Origin: Thiogranum sp050118435
Lineage (GTDB): Bacteria; Pseudomonadota; Gammaproteobacteria; DSM-19610
DNA length: 64,000 bases
Direction: 5' to 3'
Assembly: GCA_050118435.1 (NCBI GenBank)
Contig: JASFKW010000001.1
Coordinates: forward strand, 62,001-126,000
Shown here: one piece after another, positions 52,112 to 61,569 of the stretch
Layout of the letters: every line of letters starts with the position of its first letter
Position numbering within the stretch: the stretch's first letter is position 1
Notes under the pieces: generated by a model
Database searches by the model: none
Told to the model about the DNA's origin: nothing
What the model saw: only the letters and a program-made list of their open reading frames with translations
Translations under genes and position numbers: made by a program

Positions 52112-52801
52112 ATGGGTGAGCCTGAGTCGACGGCCGCGGGCGGCGCGCAGCCGTTCTCGGTGAAGGACTGCGCGCTCATCGCGCTGGCCACAGGGAGAAA
52201 AGCCAGGCTACTGCAGCAATTCCGCAGCGAGTTGCGGGACGTGGACCCAAGCAGCATCTATCACCATTTCTGGGGCGCCCTGCTGCAGCCGCGCTTCGAG
52301 GAGCGCGAATACAACAATGACTTCGCGGCCTGGGTGCGCCACGGCATTCACGACGCCGTCCTGGCGGAGCGCCTCGCCGCGCTGGACCCGACCGAGCTCG
52401 CCGACACCGAGGCCCTGCGCCGGGAGATCGTGGAGCTGATCGACGTGCGCCTCGATGAAGTGGAGCACCTGTCCTGGGCACGCGCCACTCAGCAGTTCGA
52501 GTTCATCCGTTCGCACATCGTGGTGTTCGATACCGAGCGGCGCCTCCAGCACCCCGCGGAGCTCGCCGGCGTCGTCCCGAAGCTGTCGACCAGCAGCATC
52601 TTTTATCACTTTATCGACGCCAGGCGCCGCACGGCGGACGGCAACGACGATTTCAGCGACTGGCTGGCAGCCTTCGGCGAGGACTACGCCGCGCTGCGCG
52701 AGCAGCTGGCGGGTGTGGATCCCTACTTCGGCAGCCTCAGCGAGTTGCGCGACGAGCTCGCGCGCCTGTTCGCGTCGCGTTTCGGCGAGGCGCCGTCGTG
52801 A
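52112..52801 (+). CDS. DUF5752-family protein upstream of trehalose synthase
   Basis: A 229-residue soluble protein starting after a strong GAAGGAGG site. The sequence falls into two similar parts: SSIYHHFWGALLQPRFEEREYNNDFAAWVRHGIHD at about 50-85, and SSIFYHFIDARRRTADGNDDFSDWLAAFGED at about 155-190. This internal duplication, with conserved HF and DF-W residues, fits the DUF5752 family, which I associate with TreT-type trehalose synthases. It overlaps the treT start by four bases (GTGA), so the two are made together. The biochemical role is unknown; a regulatory or accessory subunit is my inference. Confidence 0.75.
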   Translation: MGEPESTAAGGAQPFSVKDCALIALATGRKARLLQQFRSELRDVDPSSIYHHFWGALLQPRFEEREYNNDFAAWVRHGIHDAVLAERLAALDPTELADTEALRREIVELIDVRLDEVEHLSWARATQQFEFIRSHIVVFDTERRLQHPAELAGVVPKLSTSSIFYHFIDARRRTADGNDDFSDWLAAFGEDYAALREQLAGVDPYFGSLSELRDELARLFASRFGEAPS

Positions 52802-54033
52802 ACCTTCTGGAGAGCTACGCGGAGGTTGCAGGCACCGACGTCATCGCCCAGCTGCGCCAGCTCGCCGCGCCCCTGCAGGGACTGAAGGTCGTACACGTCA
52901 ACTCCACCCGCAGCGGCGGCGGAGTCGCCGAGGTCCTCCACAAGCTGGTGCCGTTCACCCGGGAGCTCGGCATCCACACCGACTGGGAAATCGTCACGGG
53001 CAACAACGAGTTCTTCGAGTGCACCAAGGGCATGCACAACGCCCTGCAGGGCACCCGCATCCCCTTGAGCGAGCGGCTACTCGCGGTGTACGAAGAGACC
53101 AACGCGCGCAACGCCGAGAGGCTGCGCGCGACGCTGCAAGACGCCGACTTCGTCTTCATCCACGACCCCCAGCCGGCTCCGCTGCTGCAGCACTTTCCCG
53201 AGCGCAGGGGAAAATGGGTATGGCGCTGCCATATCGATGTCAGCCATCCCTACCGGCCGGTGTGGAAGTACCTGCACCGGATGGTGGCCGGTTACGACGC
53301 CAGCATCTTCTCGCTGCCGGCCTTCGCCCAGGAGCTGCCCCATCCCCAGTATCTGATCCAGCCGAGCATCGACCCGCTGAGCAACAAAAACGTCGACCTG
53401 GACGCCGCCGCAGTACAGCGCGTGCGCGACGAATACGGGCTCGACCCCCAGCGTCCGCTGCTGGTGCAGGTCTCCCGCTTCGATCGTTTCAAGGATCCCC
53501 TCGGCGTGATCCAGGCCTATCAGCTCGCCAAGCACCGCCTGCCCGCGCTGCAGCTGGTGCTGGCCGGGGGCAGCGCGAGCGACGATCCGGAGGGCCAGGC
53601 CGTGCTGCAGGAGGTGCAGGTCGCCGCCCGCGAGGACCCCGACATCCACGTGCTGCTGCTGCCTCCCGACGCGCACCTGGAAATCAATGCCCTGCAGCGC
53701 GCCGCGGACATCGTGCTGCAGAAGTCGATCCGGGAAGGCTTCGGGTTGACGGTGACCGAGGCGCTCTGGAAAGGCAAGCCGGTGATCGGCGGCGATGTCG
53801 GCGGCATCCGGCTGCAGGTGATCAACCACCACACCGGGTTTCTGGTGAGCACACCCGAGGGCGCGGCTCTGAGGGTCCGCTACCTGCTGCACCAGCCCGA
53901 GAAGATCGCCGCGATGGGCGACAAGGCCCGCGCCTTCGTGCGTGACAACTTCCTTATCACCCGGCACCTGCGCGAATACCTCACCCTGATGGTCGCCGCA
54001 TTGCACGGCGGCGACCGCCTCACACTCGGCTAG
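52798..54033 (+). CDS. treT: Trehalose glycosyltransferring synthase (TreT-like GT4)
   Basis: A 411-residue GT4 enzyme predicted to join a nucleotide-glucose and glucose into trehalose. The N-terminal part matches TreT (VVHVNSTRSGGGVAEVLHKLVPF, then DWEIVTGNNEFFECTKGMHN and WRCHIDVSHP). The donor-binding end has VSRFDRFKDPLGVI and the ExxFGxxxxE motif (REGFGLTVTEALWKGKPVIGGDVGG). The start is GTG 52798, coupled to the DUF5752 gene. It stands next to treZ and treY, giving two parallel routes to trehalose. A trehalose phosphorylase activity, known for close relatives, cannot be excluded. Confidence 0.87.
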   Translation: MNLLESYAEVAGTDVIAQLRQLAAPLQGLKVVHVNSTRSGGGVAEVLHKLVPFTRELGIHTDWEIVTGNNEFFECTKGMHNALQGTRIPLSERLLAVYEETNARNAERLRATLQDADFVFIHDPQPAPLLQHFPERRGKWVWRCHIDVSHPYRPVWKYLHRMVAGYDASIFSLPAFAQELPHPQYLIQPSIDPLSNKNVDLDAAAVQRVRDEYGLDPQRPLLVQVSRFDRFKDPLGVIQAYQLAKHRLPALQLVLAGGSASDDPEGQAVLQEVQVAAREDPDIHVLLLPPDAHLEINALQRAADIVLQKSIREGFGLTVTEALWKGKPVIGGDVGGIRLQVINHHTGFLVSTPEGAALRVRYLLHQPEKIAAMGDKARAFVRDNFLITRHLREYLTLMVAALHGGDRLTLG

Positions 54034-54061
54034 GAGGCCGGACAGGCTCCCGGGACATGCA

Positions 54062-55921
54062 ATGGATAGGATGAGACGCCGACACAGCATGCCTTTCGGC
54101 AGCGAAATACTCCCGGACGCGCGCGTGCGCTTCCGCTTGTGGGCCCCTGCCGCCGAGCGGGTTGAAGTCTGCCTGGGCAGCGGCGCCGCAGAGGCCACGC
54201 TGCAGATGGCCGCCGAGCCCGAAGGCTGGTTCGGTCTGGTGACGGAGCTGGCCACGGTCGGCACCCGCTACCGCTTCCGCATCGACGGCGGGCAGGAGGT
54301 GCCGGATCCGGCCTCGCGCTTTCAGCCCGAGGACGTGCACGGGCCGAGCGAGGTGGTCGATCCCCAGGCGTGGAGCTGGGCGGACGGCGACTGGCGCGGA
54401 CGCCCGTGGCAGGACGCCGTGATCTACGAGCTCCACGTCGGCAGCTTCAGCGAACAGGGCAACCTCGCCGGGGTCCGGGACAAGCTCGATTATCTGGTCG
54501 GACTCGGGGTCACGGCCATCGAGCTGATGCCGGTCGCCGATTTTCCCGGCCAGCGCAACTGGGGCTACGACGGCGTCTACCTGTTCGCGCCGGACAGCCG
54601 CTACGGCCGGCCCGAAGACCTCAAGGCGCTGGTGGAGGCCGCCCACGCGCGGGGCTTGATGGTGTTCCTCGACGTCGTCTACAACCACTTCGGTCCCGAA
54701 GGGAACTATCTGCACCTCTACGCGCCGCAGTTTTTCACCGAGCGCCACCTCACACCCTGGGGAGCGGCCATCAACTACGACGGCCCGCAGAGTCACTGGG
54801 TGCGACAGTTCATCATGCACAACGCGCTGTACTGGCTGGAGGAATACCACCTCGACGGACTGCGGCTGGATGCCGTGCACGCCATTCTGGACGACTCGCA
54901 ACCCGACATTCTCGAGGCGCTGGCCGATCGCGTGGCGGACACCTTCGGCGACACCCGCCAGGTCCACCTGGTACTGGAAAACGATCACAACGCCGCGCGC
55001 TATCTCGGTGGCGGCAGCGGCCGCCCGCACGGTCACTACGTGGCTCAGTGGAACGACGACATCCATCACGCCCTGCACGTGCTGCTCACCCGCGAGGACG
55101 CGGGGTATTACCAGGACTATGCCGGGGATCCCCTGCGCCACCTGGGACGCTGCCTCACCGAAGGCTTCGCCTACCAGGGCGAGCCCTCGGCCTACCGCGA
55201 CAACCGGCCGCGCGGCACCCCCAGCGCCCACCTTCCCCCGAGCGCCTTCGTCTCCTTCCTGCAGAATCACGACCAGGTGGGCAACCGGGCGCTGGGCGAG
55301 CGCATCAGCGACCTCGCCGCGCCCGAAGCGCTGCGCGCCGCGCTGGCGCTGCTGCTGCTGGCGCCCTCCCCACCCTTGCTGTTCATGGGCCAGGAGTGGA
55401 GCAGCGCGTGCCCGTTTCTGTTTTTCTGTGATTTTGGGCCGGATCTGGCCGACAAGGTCGTGGAGGGGCGCCGCCAGGAATTCGCCCGTTTTCCCGCCTT
55501 CCGGGACAGGGACGCGCGGCAGCGCATCCCGGACCCGATGGCCCCGCAGACCTTCGAGAAGAGCCGGCTGGACTGGAGCCGGCAGGAACGGGGCGAGCAC
55601 CGGCACTGGCTGGAGCTGCACCGCGAGCTGCTGGCGCTGCGCAAAAAAGAGCTGATACCGCGGCTGCGCCGCACCACCGGCCGGCAGAAGGGCTTCTCGC
55701 GCCTGAGTGAGCGCGCGCTCAGCGCATACTGGACGCTGGACGACAGCGATACGCTGCGGCTTCTCGCGAATTTCGGGGACACCGCCACCGGCGGCATTGC
55801 ACCGCCGGCCGGCCGCGTGCTTTACACCACCCATCCCGAGGCGCTCGCCGATCCACAGCCCCTCCAGCTACCGCCCTGGTCGGTGATCTGGTATCTGCAG
55901 ACGGGGGAAACTGCCCGATGA
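54062..55921 (+). CDS. treZ: Malto-oligosyltrehalose trehalohydrolase
   Basis: A 619-residue GH13 enzyme that releases trehalose from malto-oligosyltrehalose. An N-terminal beta domain (about 10-100; FRLWAPAAERVEVCL) precedes the barrel. Typical motifs are YELHVGSFSEQG, DVVYNHFGPEGNY, nucleophile Asp in GLRLDAVHAI, acid/base Glu in LVLENDHNA and the third carboxylate in FLQNHDQVGNR. Several start codons are close together (54062, 54071, 54089) and the choice is not certain. Its stop overlaps the treY start (ATGA). It works directly after TreY in turning glycogen-type glucans into trehalose. Confidence 0.9.
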   Translation: MDRMRRRHSMPFGSEILPDARVRFRLWAPAAERVEVCLGSGAAEATLQMAAEPEGWFGLVTELATVGTRYRFRIDGGQEVPDPASRFQPEDVHGPSEVVDPQAWSWADGDWRGRPWQDAVIYELHVGSFSEQGNLAGVRDKLDYLVGLGVTAIELMPVADFPGQRNWGYDGVYLFAPDSRYGRPEDLKALVEAAHARGLMVFLDVVYNHFGPEGNYLHLYAPQFFTERHLTPWGAAINYDGPQSHWVRQFIMHNALYWLEEYHLDGLRLDAVHAILDDSQPDILEALADRVADTFGDTRQVHLVLENDHNAARYLGGGSGRPHGHYVAQWNDDIHHALHVLLTREDAGYYQDYAGDPLRHLGRCLTEGFAYQGEPSAYRDNRPRGTPSAHLPPSAFVSFLQNHDQVGNRALGERISDLAAPEALRAALALLLLAPSPPLLFMGQEWSSACPFLFFCDFGPDLADKVVEGRRQEFARFPAFRDRDARQRIPDPMAPQTFEKSRLDWSRQERGEHRHWLELHRELLALRKKELIPRLRRTTGRQKGFSRLSERALSAYWTLDDSDTLRLLANFGDTATGGIAPPAGRVLYTTHPEALADPQPLQLPPWSVIWYLQTGETAR

Positions 55922-58842
55922 CGGCGCCCGCCGTACCGGTGGCGACCTACCGGCTGCAGCTCAACGCCGACTTCCGCTTCGACGACGCCAGACGCATCGT
56001 TCCCTATCTGCACGAGCTCGGGATCAGCCATGTGTACGCCTCACCCTACCTGAAAGCGCGGGCCGGCAGCATGCACGGCTACGACATCGTGGACCACAAT
56101 GCACTGAATCCCGAGATCGGCGACCAGACGCGCTTTGACCAGCTGGTGGCCGAGCTCCACCGGCACGACATGGGACAGATCCTGGACATTGTCCCCAACC
56201 ACATGGCCGTCGGAGGCAGCGACAACGCGTGGTGGCTGGACGTGCTGGAGCACGGCGAGGCGTCTGCCTACGCGCCCTATTTCGACATCGACTGGCACCC
56301 CGTCAAGCAGGCGCTGCAAAACAAGGTTTTGCTGCCCTTCCTCGGCGACCACTACGGAACGGTGCTGGAGCGCGGCGAGCTGCGTCTCAGGCTCGACTGC
56401 GCGGCGGGCGCGCTGAGCGTCCACTACTACGATCATCTGTTCCCGCTCGATCCGTGCACCTATCCACAGCTCCTGGGTGCGGGAGGCGACGCGCCGTCGG
56501 GCAACGGACCGAGCGGCGAAGCCGTCGCGGCGCTCGACGGGCTCATCGAGCAGTTCCGGGCGCTGCCGCGACACACCGACGCGGCACCCGGACGCAGGCG
56601 AGTGCGCCGGGAGGAAGCCGCACGCTGCAAACGCGGCCTGGCCGACCTGTGTCAGACACACCCCGGGATCGCCGCCCACCTGGAGCACAACGTCGAGCGC
56701 TTCAACGGGACCCCGGGAGAGGCGGACAGCTTCGACCTGCTCCACCGGCTGCTCGAGACCCAGCCCTACCGCCTGGCCTACTGGAAGGTCGCGTCCGACG
56801 AGATCAACTACCGGCGCTTTTTCGACATCAACGAGCTGGCGGGGCTGCGCATGGAAGACCGCGACGCCTTCGCGGCCACCCACCGACTGATCGGCGACAT
56901 GCTGGAGCGCGGTCAGATCGAGGGTATGCGCATCGACCACGTGGACGGCCTCTACGATCCCCTACGCTACTGCACCGATCTGCAGGACCTGGCGCGGGAC
57001 AGGCGGGGGGCCGGCGAAACCGACGAGCCGCGGCCGGTCTATCTGCTGGTCGAGAAGGTGCTGGGGGGCCACGAGCGCCTGCCGGCGGCCTGGCCGGTGG
57101 CCGGCACCACAGGCTACGAGACCGCGCAGCTGCTCAACGGCCTGCTGGTTTATCCGGAATCGGAACGCCGGCTCAGTCGTCTCTATACGCGCTTCACCGG
57201 CCACGGCAACGACTTCAACGAGCTGCTCTACGAGCGTAAGAAACTGATTATCCACAGCGTGCTGTCGAGCGAGCTCACGGTGCTCGCCAACCTGTTGAGC
57301 GCCATTGCACAGGCCGACCGACATACGCGCGACTTCACCTACCACGGGTTGCGCGACGCGCTGGCCAAGGTGGTCGCCTGCTACCCGGTCTATCGCAGCT
57401 ATGTCACCGCGGCGGGCAGCAGCGACGAAGACCGCCGCGATGTGCAGTGGGCGGTGGCGCAGGCGAAAAAGCGCAGCCCCGTCGCCGACCTGCTCACCTT
57501 CGATTTCATCCACGACCTCCTGATACTGAACGATCTGCAGCGGCACGGACCCAACCTGCAACACCGCATCGTCCAGTTCATTGCGCGCTTCGAGCAGTAC
57601 ACCGCGCCGGTCATGGCCAAGGGCATGGAGGACACCGCCTTCTACGCTTACAACCGTCTGGTTTCGCTCAATGACGTGGGTTTCGATCCGCGCAGCTTCG
57701 GGGTCTCGACCGCTGCATTTCATCACGAAAACCGGCTGCGCCTGGCGAACTGGCCGCACGCCATGGTGAGCACCTCGACCCATGACAGCAAGCGCGGCGA
57801 GGACGTGCGCGCGCGCATCGACGTGCTCTCGGAGGTACCCGATGACTGGCGGCGGCACCTCGCGCGCTGGAGCCGCATCAACCGTTCGCGCAAGCGTCTG
57901 GTCGACGACAGGCCCGCACCGTCGCGCAACGACGAGTACCTGCTCTACCAGACCCTGCTGGGTGCCTGGCCGCTGGAGCCGCTGGACGATGCCGGGCTCG
58001 GCGCGTTCCGGGAACGGATCGAGGGTTACATGATCAAGGCGGTGCGAGAGGCCAAGACGCACACCTCCTGGATCAACCCGGGCGAAGAATACGAGCAGGC
58101 CGTGCGCCATTTCGTCCGCGCGCTGTTGCGCAACCCCGGACGAAGTGCCTTTCTCGCCGATTTCCTGCCATTCCAGAAACGCATGGCGCGCTACGGACTG
58201 TTGAACAGCCTGTCGCAGACCCTGCTCAAGCTGACCGCACCGGGCGTGCCCGACATCTATCAGGGCAACGAGCTGTGGGCTTTCAACCTGGTCGATCCGG
58301 ACAACCGGCGGCCGGTGGATTACGCCCGAAGGACCGCGTTGCTGGAGACGCTGCGCGAGCGCTACGCAGAACCCACTCCGGCGCTTGCCCGCGGGCTCCT
58401 GGAACGCATCGAAGACAGTCGGGCCAAACTCTATCTCACGTGGCAGACGTTGAAATTGCGTCAGCACCACGCGGCAGTGTTCAGCGAAGGCGACTATCTG
58501 GGACTGTCGGTGCAGGGCCCGCGCGCCGACCATATCTGCGCCTTCGCGCGCCAGCACCAGGGCGTCACGATCGTCGTCGCGGCGGCACGCTGGTTCGCAC
58601 GCCTGACGCACAATGAGCCCGACGCGCTGCCCGAGCGCCGGCTGTGGGAGGGAACCGCGGTGGCGCTGGCAGAAACGCCGGCAGCCGACGGCTACCGCAA
58701 TCTTTTGACCGGTGAAACCGTCCCGCTGCAGGAACAGCAGGACGGGCCGCGGCTATCGGCCGCGGACCTGTTCGCGAGCTTCCCGGTCGCCCTGCTCAGC
58801 AGCGAGCTATCCGGTCAGGGGTCGTCCTGCGCACCCCAGTAG
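55918..58842 (+). CDS. treY: Malto-oligosyltrehalose synthase
   Basis: A 974-residue GH13 enzyme that rearranges the reducing end of a glucan chain into an alpha,alpha-1,1 bond. It begins with the classical TreY pattern (ATYRLQLNADFRFDDA, SHVYASPYLKARAGSMHGYD, DIVPNHMAVG). The nucleophile Asp is in GMRIDHVDGLYDP, the acid/base Glu in YLLVEKVLGG and the third carboxylate in VSTSTHDSKRGEDVRAR. It is somewhat longer than many TreY proteins (700-850), with an insert at about 180-240. The last 28 bases overlap the end of the convergent PRC-barrel gene. It forms an operon with treT and treZ. Confidence 0.92.
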   Translation: MTAPAVPVATYRLQLNADFRFDDARRIVPYLHELGISHVYASPYLKARAGSMHGYDIVDHNALNPEIGDQTRFDQLVAELHRHDMGQILDIVPNHMAVGGSDNAWWLDVLEHGEASAYAPYFDIDWHPVKQALQNKVLLPFLGDHYGTVLERGELRLRLDCAAGALSVHYYDHLFPLDPCTYPQLLGAGGDAPSGNGPSGEAVAALDGLIEQFRALPRHTDAAPGRRRVRREEAARCKRGLADLCQTHPGIAAHLEHNVERFNGTPGEADSFDLLHRLLETQPYRLAYWKVASDEINYRRFFDINELAGLRMEDRDAFAATHRLIGDMLERGQIEGMRIDHVDGLYDPLRYCTDLQDLARDRRGAGETDEPRPVYLLVEKVLGGHERLPAAWPVAGTTGYETAQLLNGLLVYPESERRLSRLYTRFTGHGNDFNELLYERKKLIIHSVLSSELTVLANLLSAIAQADRHTRDFTYHGLRDALAKVVACYPVYRSYVTAAGSSDEDRRDVQWAVAQAKKRSPVADLLTFDFIHDLLILNDLQRHGPNLQHRIVQFIARFEQYTAPVMAKGMEDTAFYAYNRLVSLNDVGFDPRSFGVSTAAFHHENRLRLANWPHAMVSTSTHDSKRGEDVRARIDVLSEVPDDWRRHLARWSRINRSRKRLVDDRPAPSRNDEYLLYQTLLGAWPLEPLDDAGLGAFRERIEGYMIKAVREAKTHTSWINPGEEYEQAVRHFVRALLRNPGRSAFLADFLPFQKRMARYGLLNSLSQTLLKLTAPGVPDIYQGNELWAFNLVDPDNRRPVDYARRTALLETLRERYAEPTPALARGLLERIEDSRAKLYLTWQTLKLRQHHAAVFSEGDYLGLSVQGPRADHICAFARQHQGVTIVVAAARWFARLTHNEPDALPERRLWEGTAVALAETPAADGYRNLLTGETVPLQEQQDGPRLSAADLFASFPVALLSSELSGQGSSCAPQ

Positions 58843-59597
58843 GCCCGGCGCCCGTAGTGTCCGAACAGGCGTGCTTCGTACTCGCGCGAGATCGGCATGC
58901 CGCGGTGATAGGCCGGCGCGGACCTGATCGCGGTGCGGGCGAGGTTTACCGTAACCCGACGGCGCGCCCAGTTGACCGACGCAATCCAGCGGGGGCTGAG
59001 CAGCACGCGCCTTCCCGGCCACCAGTTCCGGGTGTCCACTTCCACATAGCGTACCGCCCAGTAGCGGGTATCGATGATGAAATCCTCCACCCGGCCGAGC
59101 TCACCGTCCTGCGCCGCGATGGCATAACCGGTGACCTCGGCCGAGCTGCGCAGCCGTGTCTCTTCGGGCTGCTGCGGCCCCGGTGCAGGTGGCGTAGCCG
59201 GCGCGTCGGCCAGCGAAACCCCCGTCAGCGACGCGGGCTCCCAGTAGGGAGGCCAGCCATAGTAGCGGTAGTACCTTGCCTCGTAGCGTCTCGACACCGG
59301 CTTGTCACTGTTGAGCGGCGGGCTATTGCGGATCTGCTCCCGGGTCAGCTCTATGTAAAGCAGCCCCTCGCGCTCGCGCACCTCCCCGACGGCGACCGGA
59401 GAGATCAACACCCGCCGGCCCACCAGCCAGCTGCCGGTATCCACCACCAGGTAGCGCACCGTCCAGGTGACGTCGTCGAAAAAGAATTCCTCGACCGAGC
59501 CCACGGCACCGTCCACGGCCTGCAGCCCGTAATCCTGCAGTGCGGCCGCCGGTTGCAGCTCGCTCAACGGGTGCCGCCGCTGCAGCTCAGACGACAT
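58815..59597 (-). CDS. Double PRC-barrel domain protein
   Basis: A 260-residue protein with two PRC-barrel domains (about 15-90 and 150-225). Each shows the strand pattern of the fold: GSVEEFFFDDVTWTVRYLVVDTG...GRRVLISP in the first and GRVEDFIIDTRYWAVRYVEVDTR...GRRVLLSP in the second. Both are followed by a similar acidic/aromatic tail (VSRRYEARYYRYYGWPPYW and ISREYEARLFGHYGRRAYW). Start ATG 59597 lies inside the stop region of the preceding gene; an ATG 11 codons earlier is possible. PRC-barrel proteins take part in RNA processing, photosystem assembly or stress; the role here is unknown. The two copies indicate duplication. Confidence 0.82.
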   Translation of the reverse strand: MSSELQRRHPLSELQPAAALQDYGLQAVDGAVGSVEEFFFDDVTWTVRYLVVDTGSWLVGRRVLISPVAVGEVREREGLLYIELTREQIRNSPPLNSDKPVSRRYEARYYRYYGWPPYWEPASLTGVSLADAPATPPAPGPQQPEETRLRSSAEVTGYAIAAQDGELGRVEDFIIDTRYWAVRYVEVDTRNWWPGRRVLLSPRWIASVNWARRRVTVNLARTAIRSAPAYHRGMPISREYEARLFGHYGRRAYWGAQDDP

Positions 59598-60024
59598 CCG
59601 GCAGTCTCGCTCGAATCGCCGCGGGTGCATCGCCGACCAGGTCGTCCTCCATTTCCAGTTCCAGCAGCTCCCGTAGCTCGGGTGTGAGGGTGTCGTCGAG
59701 CATGGCGAGCATCTGCGGCGGCGCGACGAGAATCAGGTGACGCAGCGCTCCGTGGCTTCTGTGATAGTCAAGGTAGGCGCTGATGGCCTGTGAGAATCCG
59801 TCCGTGCGCGCGGCCGCGACCACAAAGGTTCTGACACCCGGCGGGCCGTCACCGGCGGCCGGAGAGGCGGAGATCGTGGCCCCGGCGTCCACACGCTCGA
59901 GACGGTCGTGCTCCCTGAGCGGCGTCTGCGGATCGACCAGGATCAGGACTCGCGCGCGGTGCTCGTCGGCGACCACAACCCAGGTCGAGGCCCCGCTGAC
60001 TGCATCACTGGCGATATGCTGCAT
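59587..60024 (-). CDS. Host-attachment-like (PF10116/baeRF-type) protein
   Basis: A 145-residue cytoplasmic protein. The start at 60024 (MQHIASDAVSG) follows GAGAGGTGA; the open frame extends 20 codons further without good signals. The family marker WVVVADEHRARVLILVD opens the domain. It continues with TFVVAAARTDGFSQAISAYLDYHRSHGALRHLILVAPPQMLAMLDDTL and ends in ELEMEDDLVGD. This is the release-factor-like fold of proteins once named for attachment to host cells. In most bacteria it appears in stress settings, so the name should not be taken literally. It overlaps the PRC-barrel gene by 11 bases, forming a two-gene operon. Confidence 0.8.
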   Translation of the reverse strand: MQHIASDAVSGASTWVVVADEHRARVLILVDPQTPLREHDRLERVDAGATISASPAAGDGPPGVRTFVVAAARTDGFSQAISAYLDYHRSHGALRHLILVAPPQMLAMLDDTLTPELRELLELEMEDDLVGDAPAAIRARLPDVV

Positions 60025-60471
60025 GGCTGTCACCTCTCGCGCTGAGCCCCGGCCATGCCGGGAGCGTCCCGACCGCTGATGCACGGCGGCGTCGCCTCAG
60101 GATCCGCGGCCTGAGCTGAGTGCGATGACACACCGCAATGCGTCACCGTCTGCGTGAAGGCGCGGCAGGTTGCGGATTTCTGCCTGCTCATCCACACTGT
60201 CGATGCCGGCGCCCATGGGCCTTCGGCTTGCACCGTAAGGGTCGGCTCAGACTAGGCAGGGCGTCACGCACGCGCATTGAAAAATCGCAATGGCGCGACG
60301 ATCCGGGCAGTCGGGACGCCGCGGACAGGGATCGCACGACAGAATCACACGGGACGAGCGTGCAATGAGATCGATCGCAGACAGCGTTGCCCGGGGACGA
60401 GGCCGCCAGCCACGCCGCGGGACGCACCGCAGGGCTCTGCTTCGGCGCCATCTCGGTCAGGGCCCGACACG
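60025..60471. other. Divergent intergenic region upstream of mscS
   Basis: About 450 bases between the minus-strand host-attachment-like gene and the plus-strand mechanosensitive channel. It should hold both promoters, but I could not fix any -35/-10 pair. The open frames crossing it (for instance the upstream extension of the channel frame to 60277) are Arg/Pro-rich and not protein-like. Confidence 0.4.
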
Positions 60472-61569
60472 ATGAACGAGCGGGTGACGGGCTTTTTCAA
60501 GAACACCTTCGAGCTCGATCTGTCGAACAAGCCGGTCGAGCTGTGGCTGCTGGCGATTGCGGCGGCCGTGGTCACCTTCCTGGTGTCCAGACTGGTGCTG
60601 GCGCTGGCCGGTCGCCGGCTCGGCGGAATTTCCGAGCGCACGGCCACGCCGATAGACGACGCCATCGTCAACCTGGTACGCAAGACCAAGTGGTGGGCGC
60701 TGCTCGCAGTCTCGGTGTTCGTCGGCGCGCTATTCCTCGAGCTGCCCGAGCGGGCCCGCACCCTGCTCCAGAGCGCGGTGGTCATCGCGCTGCTGGTCCA
60801 GCTCGGTGTCTGGGCCAGCACCGCGCTCAAATTTACCCTCGAGCACTACCGGCAGCAGCAGATCAAAAAGGATCCGGCCAGTGTCACCGCCCTGAACGCC
60901 ATCGGTCTGGTCATCTCGGTCCTGTTGTGGACGGCAGTCCTGCTGCTGGCCCTGGACAACCTCGGCTTCAACGTCACCGCCCTGATCGCCGGTCTCGGCG
61001 TGGGCGGCGTCGCGGTGGCACTGGCGGTGCAGAACATCCTCGGCGACCTGTTCGCTTCGCTGTCCATACTGATCGACAAGCCCTTCGTCATGGGCGATTT
61101 CATCATCGTCGACGACTATCTCGGCAGCGTCGAGCACGTAGGGTTGAAGACCACCCGGGTGCGCAGCCTTTCCGGCGAGCAGTTGGTGTTCTCGAACTCG
61201 GATCTCCTCCAGAGCCGCCTGCGCAATTACGGCCGCATGTTCGAGCGGCGGGTCGCCTTCACTGTCGGGGTGACCTACCAGACGCCGCGGGAGAAGCTGA
61301 AACAGATCCCGGGTATCATGCGCGCCGCCATCGAGGCTCAGGATCGCACCCGCTTCGACCGCTCCCACTTCGCCAAGTACGGCGACTTTTCACTGAATTT
61401 CGAAACCGTGTATTACATCCAGGGTCCCGACTACAACCTGTATATGGATATCCAGCAGGCCATCAACCTGTTCGTCCACGAGCAGTTCGAGCGGGCCGGC
61501 ATCGAGTTCGCCTACCCCACCCAGACCCTGTTTCTCAGGCCCGAAAATGCGGCGGCCGCAACCCCCTGA
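60472..61569 (+). CDS. Small-conductance mechanosensitive channel (MscS family)
   Basis: A 365-residue inner-membrane channel that opens under membrane tension to release solutes on hypo-osmotic shock. Helices lie at about residues 18-38, 60-80, 90-112 and 135-160, the last leading into the pore helix, where Gly/Ala-packed sequence (AGLGVGGVAVALAVQNILGDLFAS) is typical. The cytoplasmic beta domain follows (FVMGDFIIVDDYLGSVEHVGLKTTRVR, then FSNSDLLQSRLRNYGRM) and the cage part ends in QTLFL. The start at 60472 (MNERVTGFF) opens the protein-like part. Position next to trehalose genes and an ABC importer fits osmotic protection. Confidence 0.9.
   Translation: MNERVTGFFKNTFELDLSNKPVELWLLAIAAAVVTFLVSRLVLALAGRRLGGISERTATPIDDAIVNLVRKTKWWALLAVSVFVGALFLELPERARTLLQSAVVIALLVQLGVWASTALKFTLEHYRQQQIKKDPASVTALNAIGLVISVLLWTAVLLLALDNLGFNVTALIAGLGVGGVAVALAVQNILGDLFASLSILIDKPFVMGDFIIVDDYLGSVEHVGLKTTRVRSLSGEQLVFSNSDLLQSRLRNYGRMFERRVAFTVGVTYQTPREKLKQIPGIMRAAIEAQDRTRFDRSHFAKYGDFSLNFETVYYIQGPDYNLYMDIQQAINLFVHEQFERAGIEFAYPTQTLFLRPENAAAATP

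Noticed and set aside
54020..55834. 604-codon minus-strand open frame opposite treZ
   Set aside because: Shadow of the treZ gene; no family motif, while treZ has all catalytic motifs.
56962..58611. 549-codon minus-strand open frame opposite treY
   Set aside because: Shadow of treY; composition only.
59587..60024. Host-attachment-like protein as evidence of a pathogen or symbiont
   Set aside because: The family name is historical; members are widespread in free-living bacteria and the gene sits with a stress-type PRC-barrel gene.
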